Positions 45,529 through 53,319 of a stretch of 64,000 bases of DNA are shown in pieces. The notes under the pieces were generated by a model that ran no database searches, had not been told where the DNA came from, and worked only from the letters and a program-made list of their open reading frames with translations. The DNA is taken from assembly GCA_900472625.1 (NCBI GenBank), contig UCIT01000026.1, positions 1 to 64,000 on the forward strand, written 5' to 3'. The translations under genes and the position numbers were made by a program. Position 1 is the first letter of the stretch, and every line of letters begins with the position of its first letter. The DNA is from Hyphomicrobiales bacterium. Its GTDB lineage: Bacteria; Pseudomonadota; Alphaproteobacteria; Rhizobiales; Rhizobiaceae.

Positions 45529-46430
45529 TGGAGAGAGACGGAAATTTGGCAACCAGTCAGGACAGCGCACCACTAGCGCTAAGTGATTTGATCAGCAAGC
45601 ATTTCACCCGCCTCACAGAGGCGGACACGCGACTTCTGGACGTCCTTGTCCGAGATCCAATCCGCGGAGCAATGGAGAACGGCAAAGATGTTTCATCGCG
45701 CGCGGGGGTGCATCCGGCGTCGGCCGTTCGGCTTGCCCGGCGCCTCGGGTTCAAGGGCTATCCGGAATTTAGAGCGTTTCTGCAAGCGAGCCTGACTGAA
45801 GGGGGTTCTGACTACGAGAGTTCAGCCGCCCGCGTAGCGGCCCGGCTGGTTCGCGCACAGGAAGGCGGGATCCTCGCCACTTTGATCGACAGCGAGATCA
45901 TGGCGCTCAACAGCATCCGCACTTCGGTTTTGGACACCGATATCCGCGCGTTTTCGGAATGCCTGCGCGACTCCCGGCGTATCTTCATTCTGGGTCGTGG
46001 CCATTCGGCTGCCCTGTCGGCGCTGATCACGCTCAGGCTCATGCGCTCGGGCTACGAAGCGATAGATTTGGGCGGCTCAATGCACCAACTGCCGGAAGTC
46101 TTAAATACCCTTGGCAAGGACGACGTGGTCTGGCTGATCGCATTTCGACGGGCACCGTCCTTCATCCAAGAGGTCCGCCAGATCGCTGGAAGAAAAGGCG
46201 CGACGACCCTAGCGATAACAGATTTTGGAGCGGCCCGCATTCAGCCTGCACCCGAGCGTCAGATCGTGGCGTCGCGGGGCGCGCCGGGCGAATCCCAGTC
46301 GCTTGTTGTTCCCATGACCATCGCCAATGCGGTGATCCTTGACCTTGCGATAATCGACAACGGGAGGTCGCTGCGTTCGCTCGGTAAGTTTCGCGACTTT
46401 AGAACAGATCTTCCGTCTAACATCTCGTGA
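45525..46430 (+). CDS. RpiR-family transcriptional regulator
   Basis: The 301 residues from ATG 45525 comprise an N-terminal RpiR helix-turn-helix (about 20-95, DVSSRAGVHPASAVRLARRLGFKGYPEF) and a C-terminal SIS domain (about 130-280, IFILGRGHSAALSAL and RRAPSFIQEV). SIS domains sense phosphosugars, so glycerol-3-phosphate or another phosphorylated ligand may be the effector. As the last gene of the operon it probably autoregulates the transporter. Confidence 0.9.
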   Translation: MMERDGNLATSQDSAPLALSDLISKHFTRLTEADTRLLDVLVRDPIRGAMENGKDVSSRAGVHPASAVRLARRLGFKGYPEFRAFLQASLTEGGSDYESSAARVAARLVRAQEGGILATLIDSEIMALNSIRTSVLDTDIRAFSECLRDSRRIFILGRGHSAALSALITLRLMRSGYEAIDLGGSMHQLPEVLNTLGKDDVVWLIAFRRAPSFIQEVRQIAGRKGATTLAITDFGAARIQPAPERQIVASRGAPGESQSLVVPMTIANAVILDLAIIDNGRSLRSLGKFRDFRTDLPSNIS

Positions 46431-46471
46431 TTAAGGCACCTCAGTCACTCTATGATTGGTCGCAGCGAGCA

Positions 46472-46790
46472 TCAATGGCGACGGCTGATCTCAAACAGGA
46501 ACCAAAGCCGGCGTTCAGTTTCGTCAATCCAGTTCTCAATTAAACTCGTCGTCGCGTAGTCGTTATGCGACCGCGTCGCCTTATGAACCGCGCGCAAGCT
46601 GGCAACCAGAGATTTGTTGTCATCGCGCAGTTCCGCAATCATGTCGTCCGGGGTAACGTACGCGGCGTCGTTGTCCGCAAGGCGTTGTAGCCGCGCTATG
46701 TGACCCACCGACCGGAGCGATGTCCCTCCGATTTTTTCGGGAACGCTCAGCAATGTCGTCAGTCATCGCGAAGATTTGAGGAGCGAATGC
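46472..46790 (-). pseudogene. Frameshifted, truncated dps remnant
   Basis: Two adjacent minus-strand frames together resemble the ferritin-like DNA-protection protein Dps. IFAMTDDIAERSRK (in the frame covering about 46790-46740) joins IGGTSLRSVGHIARLQRLADND and SLIENWIDETERRLWFLFE (in the frame ending at 46472). A one-base shift lies near a run of Ts at about 46733-46740. The N-terminal 60 or so residues with the first ferroxidase ligands are missing, so this is a dead gene. Confidence 0.8.
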
Positions 46791-46904
46791 GGATGGGGTG
46801 GAGCCGTGGACACGAAACCGCAAACTTCCAGCTCGACCTACGCGACTCCGGTAAAAAGGCACGCCACTATGCTCGCGTGTTTCAACGATAGCTGGATCCG
46901 GCCT

Positions 46905-47173
46905 CGACCGTTAAGCATGCGTAAATCGCCATTCGGTGCAAGGTCGATCGCGGAGCAGGTGCGCGGTCGGATCGAGCAGGCGCCGATCACCTACCTTGGG
47001 CGACCGCTCGGCACCGCGACAGTCTCCATAGGGGTGGCGTCGACGGAGGACGGACGCCCCCGGCGTCCCTAATCCAAAGAGCGGATTCGTCACTTTTCCG
47101 GGCTAAGGCCGGTGGGCGCAATACGGTCGTCACGGATTGGGCATCCGAAAACGCCGAGAGGCTTGCCGGGTAA
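46905..47173 (+). pseudogene. Frameshifted remnant of a GGDEF (diguanylate cyclase) gene
   Basis: The plus strand encodes IAEQVRGRIEQAPITYLG and VSIGVASTEDG in one frame (to about 47065), then LIQRADSSLFRAKAGGRNTV in the next frame (47069-47173). These are the consecutive C-terminal blocks of a GGDEF domain. The catalytic GGDEF loop and everything before it are absent. The remnant abuts the dps remnant, so this stretch is a site of gene decay or past rearrangement. Confidence 0.75.
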
Positions 47174-47208
47174 ATTCTGGTTTGAAGTCGGGCCGGCAAT
47201 GCTCGCGG

Positions 47209-47230
47209 GAACGCCCCGTTCAGGGCGTTC
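47209..47230 (+). terminator. Terminator-like hairpin
   Basis: GAACGCCC and GGGCGTTC form a perfect 8-bp stem with a 6-base loop, between the GGDEF remnant and the convergent secreted-protein gene ending at 47257. No T tract follows on either strand. Confidence 0.45.
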
Positions 47231-47256
47231 TCCGGCCGGATGGATTGGAAGCTCGC

Positions 47257-47616
47257 TCAGTCGGGGCAAACTGTCGATCTGAACGGGTGTTGTTGATGGT
47301 TGTATCCCCACTCGGGATAGCAGTCGTCCTGATCGTCGCCGAAGCTGTCGAAAAATAGACCGCGGTCACGGTACCTGTCGGCAACGCGATCGGACCGGTC
47401 AATATCGCCGCGGTTGTCGAAATGGCCGCCATTGAAGTCACTTCTTCCGCCTTCAAACCCTTCTGAATGCTCCTGCCCGCCAAAACCACCGCCGTGGTCT
47501 CCACCGCCGCCGTGTCCTCCATCATGTGCGATGGCGGGCACTATCGACAGAACGGGAGCTGCGGCGAAGGTCGAAGCAAGCAAGCAGATGGCTGTTAGTG
47601 TCTGTAAGTTACGCAT
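47257..47616 (-). CDS. Small secreted Gly/His/Asp-rich protein
   Basis: The protein has 119 residues. A signal peptide (RNLQTLTAICLLASTFAAAP, cleavage near AIA) precedes a low-complexity mature chain with HDGGHGGGGDHGGGFGG, then Asp/Arg repeats and two C-terminal cysteines. The histidine- and aspartate-rich composition could bind metal, but this is speculative. AAGGAAAG lies upstream of the start. Confidence 0.7.
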   Translation of the reverse strand: MRNLQTLTAICLLASTFAAAPVLSIVPAIAHDGGHGGGGDHGGGFGGQEHSEGFEGGRSDFNGGHFDNRGDIDRSDRVADRYRDRGLFFDSFGDDQDDCYPEWGYNHQQHPFRSTVCPD

Positions 47617-47958
47617 GGTGACTTTCCTTTCACGTTGATTGAACCAGCAAACATAAGTGGTTCATGTGATGAGGATATTCCCTTGACCGCAGAGTGAAAT
47701 CACACTGAAGTCTAGCTGCGTGATACGAAAGTCAAGGAGATGAAAGGAGGCCAGCATTATGGGGCGCTGCTAAGCACCTTGTGGTTCTTTCCGTGTTGAC
47801 CGGCGGCGAAGGATTTCGGGGTATCTTGACGAGACCGGCATGTGGTCGAATTCTTCCCCGACGGCGCACGGACGCAAATCAAAGCGGAGCGAGTCTTTGA
47901 AGGAGGATGGTGTTCTTCCGTCAATTTTGCGCGCCGGAGGGCCCACCGACAGCAAAGA
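47617..47958. other. Intergenic region with no supported gene
   Basis: About 340 bases between two minus-strand genes hold short frames only. ATCACACTGAAGT at about 47698 resembles half of the class A motif but has no matching second arm. Confidence 0.4.
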
Positions 47959-48189
47959 TTAGTGAATCGAGGCTGATGTTGGCGCGTTTGTGCGCACCCA
48001 CCAAAGACCGACATAGGTCTCGATCAACATGTTCGCTATATCGTCTGCGGTCCTGTATCCGCCTTTGAAGAAATCGATGGCCGCCGAGCAAAGGGTGTCC
48101 GACGCTAGGTCGTCAGGAGCAACTTTGTAGAAGCGATACCACCGCTGCACGGCCAGCGACAACATACGGAAATCATGGTCTGTCATCAT
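47959..48189 (-). CDS. Small hypothetical protein
   Basis: The protein has 76 residues. AAGGGAGAG stands directly before the ATGATG start. The product begins with a helical FRMLSLAVQRWYRFY segment and has DDIANMLIETYVG near the end. It has no signal peptide and no family that I recognise. The strong ribosome binding site supports coding. Confidence 0.55.
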   Translation of the reverse strand: MMTDHDFRMLSLAVQRWYRFYKVAPDDLASDTLCSAAIDFFKGGYRTADDIANMLIETYVGLWWVRTNAPTSASIH

Positions 48190-48361
48190 CTCTCCCTTAG
48201 CAACGATCGGTACCGCGTCGAGGACATTAATACGAAACTTCCGTCCAACGGCGACTAAGAACGCGCTGCGGTCGATCCGGCTGAGTTCCTGTGGCGCTCG
48301 GCTGATTTCTCCGCGTGCGACCGGCCTCCGGAAAAAGTCCTGAAATCTTCGGCACTATTAA

Positions 48362-49390
48362 TCAGCCGCCGGTGACGCTCATGTGGCGGCTCACGGCGGG
48401 GCGGTTGTTGGTGCGGTCGATGATGAAATCGTGGCCCTTCGGCTTGCGCGAGATCGCCTCATCGATGGCGGCATAGAGCAGGCCGTCGTCCTCGGTGGCG
48501 CGCATCGTGGTGCGCAGGTCGGAGGCGTCGTTCTGGCCGAGGCACATGTAGAGCGTCCCGGTGCAGGTCAGCCGCACACGGTTGCAGCTCTCGCAGAAAT
48601 TATGGGTCATCGGCGTGATGAAGCCCAGCCGGCCGCCGGTTTCCTCGATCGTGACATAACGGGCAGGGCCGCCGGTGCGGTAGCCGATCTCGCTCATGGT
48701 GAACTGCCGTTCGAGGTCTGCGCGCAGCTTGGAAAGCGGCAGGTAGCGGTCGGTGCGATCTTCCTCGATCTCGCCCATCGGCATGGTTTCGATGACGGTC
48801 AGGTCCATGCCGCGGCCGTGGGCGAAGCGGATCATGTCAGGCATCTCGACGTCGTTGAAATCCTTCAGGGCCACGGCGTTGAGCTTGATCTTCAAGCCCG
48901 CCTTCTGCGCGGCGTCGATGCCTTCCATGACCTTGTTGAAATCGCCCCAGCGGGTGATCTGGCGGAACTTGTCGGGATCGAGTGTATCGAGCGACACGTT
49001 GATGCGACGAACGCCGCAATCGTAAAGCTCATCGGCAAAGCGTGCGAGCTGCGAACCATTGGTCGTCAGCGTCAACTCGTCGAGGCCGGAGCCGATCTGC
49101 TTTCCGAGTTCGCGGACCAGATGCATGATGTTCTTGCGCACAAGCGGCTCGCCGCCGGTGAGCCTGAGCTTGCGCACGCCCTTGGCGATAAATGCCGAAC
49201 AGAGCCGGTTGAGCTCTTCCAGCGTCAGAAGATCCTTCTTCGGCAGGAAGTTCATGTTCTCGGCCATGCAATAGGTGCAGCGGAAATCACAGCGGTCGGT
49301 CACCGATACACGCAGGTAGGTGACGGCCCGCTGAAACGGATCGATCATCCCTGTGCCGTGAAAGGCTCTTTGTCTGAGTGCCTGGTCCAA
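48362..49390 (-). CDS. moaA: GTP 3',8-cyclase (molybdenum cofactor biosynthesis protein A)
   Basis: This 342-residue radical SAM enzyme converts GTP to (8S)-3',8-cyclo-GTP, the first step of molybdopterin synthesis. The N-terminal cluster motif is [23 protein letters not shown] follows; the C-terminal second cluster is [18 protein letters not shown]; and the protein ends VTGG, the conserved Gly-Gly tail. The start is TTG 49390; ATG 49348 is an alternative. A class B motif lies 59 bases upstream. The nearby YdeP/FdhF-type gene needs molybdopterin, which gives a reason for co-regulation. A 347-codon antisense frame is only its shadow. Confidence 0.95.
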   Translation of the reverse strand: MDQALRQRAFHGTGMIDPFQRAVTYLRVSVTDRCDFRCTYCMAENMNFLPKKDLLTLEELNRLCSAFIAKGVRKLRLTGGEPLVRKNIMHLVRELGKQIGSGLDELTLTTNGSQLARFADELYDCGVRRINVSLDTLDPDKFRQITRWGDFNKVMEGIDAAQKAGLKIKLNAVALKDFNDVEMPDMIRFAHGRGMDLTVIETMPMGEIEEDRTDRYLPLSKLRADLERQFTMSEIGYRTGGPARYVTIEETGGRLGFITPMTHNFCESCNRVRLTCTGTLYMCLGQNDASDLRTTMRATEDDGLLYAAIDEAISRKPKGHDFIIDRTNNRPAVSRHMSVTGG

Positions 49391-49448
49391 ACTTGGCCTA
49401 CCATAATACCTTCTTCGCTAGCCTAGCGCTACGCGGTGGGGTCACACA

Positions 49449-49466
49449 ATCACACTCAAGGATAGG
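49449..49466 (+). promoter_or_regulatory. Class B motif, site B5, upstream of moaA
   Basis: ATCACACTCAAGGATAGG matches the class B consensus. It lies between the small gene ending at 49477 and moaA starting at 49390, in inverse orientation to both. Confidence 0.6.
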
Positions 49467-49476
49467 TTTGGTGCCA

Positions 49477-49758
49477 TTAATGCTTGATCTCTCTCGATCC
49501 GGTCCTTAGCGCATTGGCGTTCATCAAGGTCATTCCTTGTTCCAACAAGACTTTGACGGCGTCTGTCTGGTCGTCAGGCAGTTCCGCCGAGCAACCCATT
49601 AAGGTACATGCTACGCACCTTGAGTTTCTTGCGTGCTGGACGTCGCCGGCCTCTTCCGCAGATTCTGACGAGGCCAGCAAAGCTCCGGCCACCAACTGGA
49701 TCAGGTCGGCACGCTCCCGAGTCGTCATTTCATCGAGTGTCTTGCCAAACGGAGTCAT
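49477..49758 (-). CDS. Small hypothetical Cys-containing protein
   Basis: The protein has 93 residues with AGGAT ahead of the ATG. It is mostly helical, with a Cys cluster in RNSRCVACTLMGC and a hydrophobic helix (ADLIQLVAGALLASSE). Three cysteines in eleven residues could bind a metal. No family is recognised. It is encoded upstream of moaA on the same strand but separated by the class B site. Confidence 0.5.
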   Translation of the reverse strand: MTPFGKTLDEMTTRERADLIQLVAGALLASSESAEEAGDVQHARNSRCVACTLMGCSAELPDDQTDAVKVLLEQGMTLMNANALRTGSREIKH

Positions 49759-49859
49759 GGGCGTAAATCCTATGTGGCTGTCGGGCTTTCATGCCGACTG
49801 CGTCCTTCTAGGATGCTAAATGTGGTCAAAATTTCGCGGATTGGCTCCCTTACCAAGGT

Positions 49860-50507
49860 TTAATGTCCTCTGGCGTTGGAGCGCGCGCATATGACAACCG
49901 GCGAAATGAGGCCCATGTTCAGCGCGGGGATTGAAGCCTCGTCGATGGCAAACTCCCGTGCGAGTACCTTTCTATCGAAAGCAGACCTCACCGTGTGCTC
50001 AGCCCTGAGCGATTTAGTACGAGTGTCATAGAACAGTACGAGGTGGCCATCGGGGTCATGATCGCCTGCTGCGATCGCGTCGTCGAGATCATCGAGGTCA
50101 GCACATCGCTGGTATGAGAGCGTCTGCATGCTCGCGTTCACAGTTGATCGATGACTCCGCGCCTGCGCAAGAGTTAGCTGATCGTCGCTGCAAACAGCGC
50201 TCGCGATCGTGAATGCCGACAGGGTATCGCCGCCACTTCGTATGCACAGATCGGCTCCGGCTGGCACGAAGAAAAAATCGCCGGCCCCTATAACGACGCT
50301 TCCGACAAACTGCTCACCCTTTGCGGCGAAAAGCAAAGCTCGCCCCCTAATGCAATAGCCGAGCTGGTGGAAGGAAGTATGATGAGATCGGTGCTCGCGG
50401 TGGACCGGCAATCGAACCGTACGAAACCCAAGGTATCGAACATGGTCCGGAGCCATTTTTGCATCTGCACCCGTCCAAGCAATCCGTGTGTGGTCATGAT
50501 GTGACAT
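49860..50507 (-). CDS. Cupin-fold regulator-like protein of unknown function
   Basis: The protein has 215 residues from ATG 50507 (GGAG upstream; the frame is open to 50588). A cupin-like beta barrel is suggested by HHTSFHQLGYCIRGRALL and GAGDFFFVPAGADLCIRSGGD, which form the first motif, with an HxH-type start, and the second. The C-terminal half is unassigned. No helix-turn-helix is seen. It is divergent from the YdeP-like gene, so the intergenic class A palindrome could serve both. Confidence 0.65.
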   Translation of the reverse strand: MSHHDHTRIAWTGADAKMAPDHVRYLGFRTVRLPVHREHRSHHTSFHQLGYCIRGRALLFAAKGEQFVGSVVIGAGDFFFVPAGADLCIRSGGDTLSAFTIASAVCSDDQLTLAQARSHRSTVNASMQTLSYQRCADLDDLDDAIAAGDHDPDGHLVLFYDTRTKSLRAEHTVRSAFDRKVLAREFAIDEASIPALNMGLISPVVICARSNARGH

Positions 50508-50684
50508 GGAACCTACTCCAGTATTCGGATCGTCAAAGAGTAGCTTGCAGAGCCTCCCAATGATATTGGATCGGAGTCGTAGTCGCACACGACCTTCGTG
50601 TAGGTCTTAGGTCGCGGTCGTCAAACACATGCGCCCGAGCCGTTTTCTAATGACTTCCGCTGTCGGGCACCCGGCTTACCGCAC

Positions 50685-50700
50685 CCACACCTAAGTGTGG
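50685..50700 (+). promoter_or_regulatory. Class A palindrome, site A2, upstream of the YdeP-like gene
   Basis: CCACACCTAAGTGTGG has perfect 6-bp arms around CTAA and is followed by TTACCC. It is 171 bases before the start codon at 50872 and lies in the divergent region shared with the cupin gene. Confidence 0.7.
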
Positions 50701-50800
50701 TTACCCACCTTCCCGAATTCAGCTATCCTTCTGCCGTCTGGTTCTCCCAGCCAGCCACCCGGCGCAGGCGCCCCCTCACCTGCTCTTGACCGGGATAGTG

Positions 50801-50837
50801 CCGCCTCTCGCCCTCCCCGAGAGGCGGTTCCTTTTTT
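50801..50837 (+). terminator. Intrinsic terminator inside the leader of the YdeP-like gene
   Basis: CCGCCTCTCG and CGAGAGGCGG form a perfect 10-bp stem with loop CCCTCCC, followed by TTCCTTTTTT. This is a textbook rho-independent terminator, only 35 bases before the start codon at 50872 and about 100 bases after the class A site. It implies an attenuated leader or a separate small RNA. Confidence 0.8.
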
Positions 50838-50871
50838 GAGACTGCGAGCTCGCACAGTTTGGAGAAGGCCG

Positions 50872-53166
50872 ATGTCCAGCAAACGTCCCGATGGGATCGA
50901 AGAGTACGACGCGCCGGCAGGAGGTTGGGGCGCGCTCAAGGCGGTCGCTGCGACGCTGAAGCAGCAGCAAGTTATGACGCAAGGTCCATTGACTTTGCTA
51001 AAGGCAAATCAGCCTGACGGATTTGACTGTCCTGGCTGCGCCTGGCCTGACCCTAACCACACCTCTGCGTTCGAGTTCTGCGAGAACGGCGCCAAGGCAA
51101 TTTCGTGGGAATCGACTTCGAAACGGGCGGGACCGGATTTCTTTGCCCGGCACACGGTTTCTGAACTCTGGGATTGGACGGATCACAAGCTCGAAGACCA
51201 GGGCCGTTTGATCACGCCGATGCTTTACGACGCCTCGGCTGATAGATACTTACCGATCGGCTGGGACGAGGCGTTTGACCGGATAGGGTTAGAATTGCGC
51301 AAGCTAGAGAGCCCAGACCAGGCGGAATTTTACACTTCCGGTCGGGCTTCGAACGAGGCGGCGTTCCTGTACCAGCTTTTCGTCCGGGCGTTTGGGACCA
51401 ACAATTTTCCGGACTGCAGTAACATGTGCCACGAGGCCACGTCCGTAGGACTGCCGAAGTCGATCGGCGTTGGAAAGGGTACCGTTTCCCTACGCGACTT
51501 CGACCATGCAGATGCAATAATAAGCATTGGCCATAATCCGGGTACGAACCACCCCCGAATGATGACGACGCTGCATGAGGCGTCAAGGCGGGGAGTGCCA
51601 ATAGTGGTGTTCAACCCATTGAAGGAACGCGCGCTTGAGCGTTTCGCATCTCCCCAGAATCCACTGGAGATGGCAACCCTTTCGTCCACCCCGATCGCGT
51701 CGGCGTATCACCAGGTTAAAGCAGGCGGAGATCTGGCCGCACTGAAGGGGATCATGAAACTGATCCTCGAGCGAGACGCGGCCGATCTGGCCGTCGGGGG
51801 AAAAGGCTTCCTCGCGAGAGATTTCATAACTGCGCACACAGTCGGCTTCGAAGACTTGAAACGCGACATAATGCAAACGGAGTGGGATCAGATTTATCGA
51901 AAATCCGGGCTTGAGAGAGCGGCATTCGAAAGCACGGCCGACATCTATATTGCGTCAAAGAACCTGATCATCTGCTACGGGATGGGTATCACCCAGCACG
52001 CGATCGGCACCCAGGTCGTCCAGCAGCTCGCAAATCTACTCCTGCTCGGCGGCCATATGGGCCGGGAGGGAGCTGGGATTTGCCCGCTTCGAGGTCACTC
52101 CAACGTTCAAGGTGACCGCACGGTCGGCATCACCGAAATACCCAACAGCGCATTGATCGATGGGATTGAGCGAGCGTTCGGCTTTCGTCCACGGCAAGAA
52201 AAAGGCCATAGCGCCGTGGAATCCATAGAGGCGATAATTGACGGCAGATCAAAAGCGCTCGTTTGCCTGGGGGGAAACTTGGCCGTGGCAATGTCTGACC
52301 CCGAAGCGACCTATCCAGGCATGCGTAGACTTGACCTCGCCGTCCACCTCGCGACGAAGCTCAACCGGTCCCATCTTTTGACCGCCAAGACTTCCATCGT
52401 CTTGCCGGTCCTTGGCAGGACTGACCAGGACATGCAGGCGACTGGTCTCCAATCGGTGACGGTGGAGGACTCGATGTCGATGGTTCACGCGTCGCGGGGT
52501 TTCTTGAAGCCTCCCAGCGATCAACTCAAATCTGAGCCGGCCATCATCGCCATGATGGCCAGGGCAACTCTTGGCGATCGATACGGGATTGACTGGGAGG
52601 GTCTTGCCGCGGACTACGACCGCATCAGGGACAAGATCGAGATCGTCTTCCCTGACTTCTTCGACTTCAACAAGCGAGTTCGAACTCCGGGTGGGTTCCG
52701 ACTTTACGTGCCGGCGGCGTTTAGGGAGTGGCATACCGATACCGAAAAAGCGAATTTCCTGGTCGCCGGAGGCTTGGAAGAGGATATCCGCTTGAAAGAT
52801 CCCGATGTCCTTGTTTTGACGACCCTTCGTAGTCATGGGCAGTATAATACGACCGTCTACAACTTGGACGACAGATATCGCGGGGTGTTCGGACGCCGCG
52901 ATGTCATCTTCATGAGCGAGATGGACCTGAAGACCCGTGGCCTCGCTGACGGTGACAAAATCGACATCACTGGAGTGAAGGTTGGGCAGTCGACGCCCCA
53001 AACCGTGGCAGCGTTTACTGCCGTGCGTTACGACATTCCTGTCGGAACGATCGCCGGATACTACCCGGAGATGAACAAGGTCATCGCGTTGACTGACCTT
53101 GATGTGACTTCAGGGACGCCTGCGTACAAGGGTGTTCCCGTGAAAGTCAGAAGATCCGTCGTTTAA
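50872..53166 (+). CDS. FdhF/YdeP-family molybdopterin oxidoreductase
   Basis: The protein has 764 residues from ATG 50872, close to E. coli YdeP (759). It has an N-terminal Cys pair DCPGCAWPDP for an iron-sulfur cluster, the molybdopterin domains (SGRASNEAAFLYQLF, HNPGTNHPRM, CPLRGHSNVQGDRTVG, GGNLAVAMSDP), and a C-terminal MopB-type barrel (LTTLRSHGQYNTTVYN). The family is related to formate dehydrogenases but lacks the usual selenocysteine/cysteine context; NMCHEATSVGL is the local sequence. YdeP contributes to acid resistance in E. coli. A class A site and an intrinsic terminator lie in the leader. No fdhD or other subunit gene is adjacent. Confidence 0.92.
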   Translation: MSSKRPDGIEEYDAPAGGWGALKAVAATLKQQQVMTQGPLTLLKANQPDGFDCPGCAWPDPNHTSAFEFCENGAKAISWESTSKRAGPDFFARHTVSELWDWTDHKLEDQGRLITPMLYDASADRYLPIGWDEAFDRIGLELRKLESPDQAEFYTSGRASNEAAFLYQLFVRAFGTNNFPDCSNMCHEATSVGLPKSIGVGKGTVSLRDFDHADAIISIGHNPGTNHPRMMTTLHEASRRGVPIVVFNPLKERALERFASPQNPLEMATLSSTPIASAYHQVKAGGDLAALKGIMKLILERDAADLAVGGKGFLARDFITAHTVGFEDLKRDIMQTEWDQIYRKSGLERAAFESTADIYIASKNLIICYGMGITQHAIGTQVVQQLANLLLLGGHMGREGAGICPLRGHSNVQGDRTVGITEIPNSALIDGIERAFGFRPRQEKGHSAVESIEAIIDGRSKALVCLGGNLAVAMSDPEATYPGMRRLDLAVHLATKLNRSHLLTAKTSIVLPVLGRTDQDMQATGLQSVTVEDSMSMVHASRGFLKPPSDQLKSEPAIIAMMARATLGDRYGIDWEGLAADYDRIRDKIEIVFPDFFDFNKRVRTPGGFRLYVPAAFREWHTDTEKANFLVAGGLEEDIRLKDPDVLVLTTLRSHGQYNTTVYNLDDRYRGVFGRRDVIFMSEMDLKTRGLADGDKIDITGVKVGQSTPQTVAAFTAVRYDIPVGTIAGYYPEMNKVIALTDLDVTSGTPAYKGVPVKVRRSVV

Positions 53167-53248
53167 TGGCATTCCGGTGGTCGACGAGTCTGGAACCGCA
53201 TGAGATGCCCGATCTAATGGAATTGCTATCGGTTTGACGGCCGTCTCA

Positions 53249-53268
53249 CCACACCTACGGATAGGTTT
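53249..53268 (+). promoter_or_regulatory. Class B motif, site B6, upstream of a FixL-like kinase
   Basis: CCACACCTACGGATAGGTTT lies 52 bases before the kinase start at 53320. It matches B1 at nearly every position of the CACACCT and GGATAGGT halves. Confidence 0.65.
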
Positions 53269-53319
53269 CTTTTCGGTGAAACTCGGGTAGGTTCCAGCCG
53301 AACAGACTTCGGGGGAAAG

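Noticed and set aside
47698..47710. ATCACACTGAAGT as a further class A site
   Set aside because: Only one half matches; the second arm (GTGTG) is absent, so it was not counted among the motif sites.
48383..49426. A 347-codon open frame on the plus strand
   Set aside because: It is exactly antisense to moaA, which has unmistakable radical SAM motifs. High GC at third positions explains the open shadow frame.
52249..53001. A 250-codon frame on the minus strand
   Set aside because: It is a shadow of the YdeP-like oxidoreductase with no family features.
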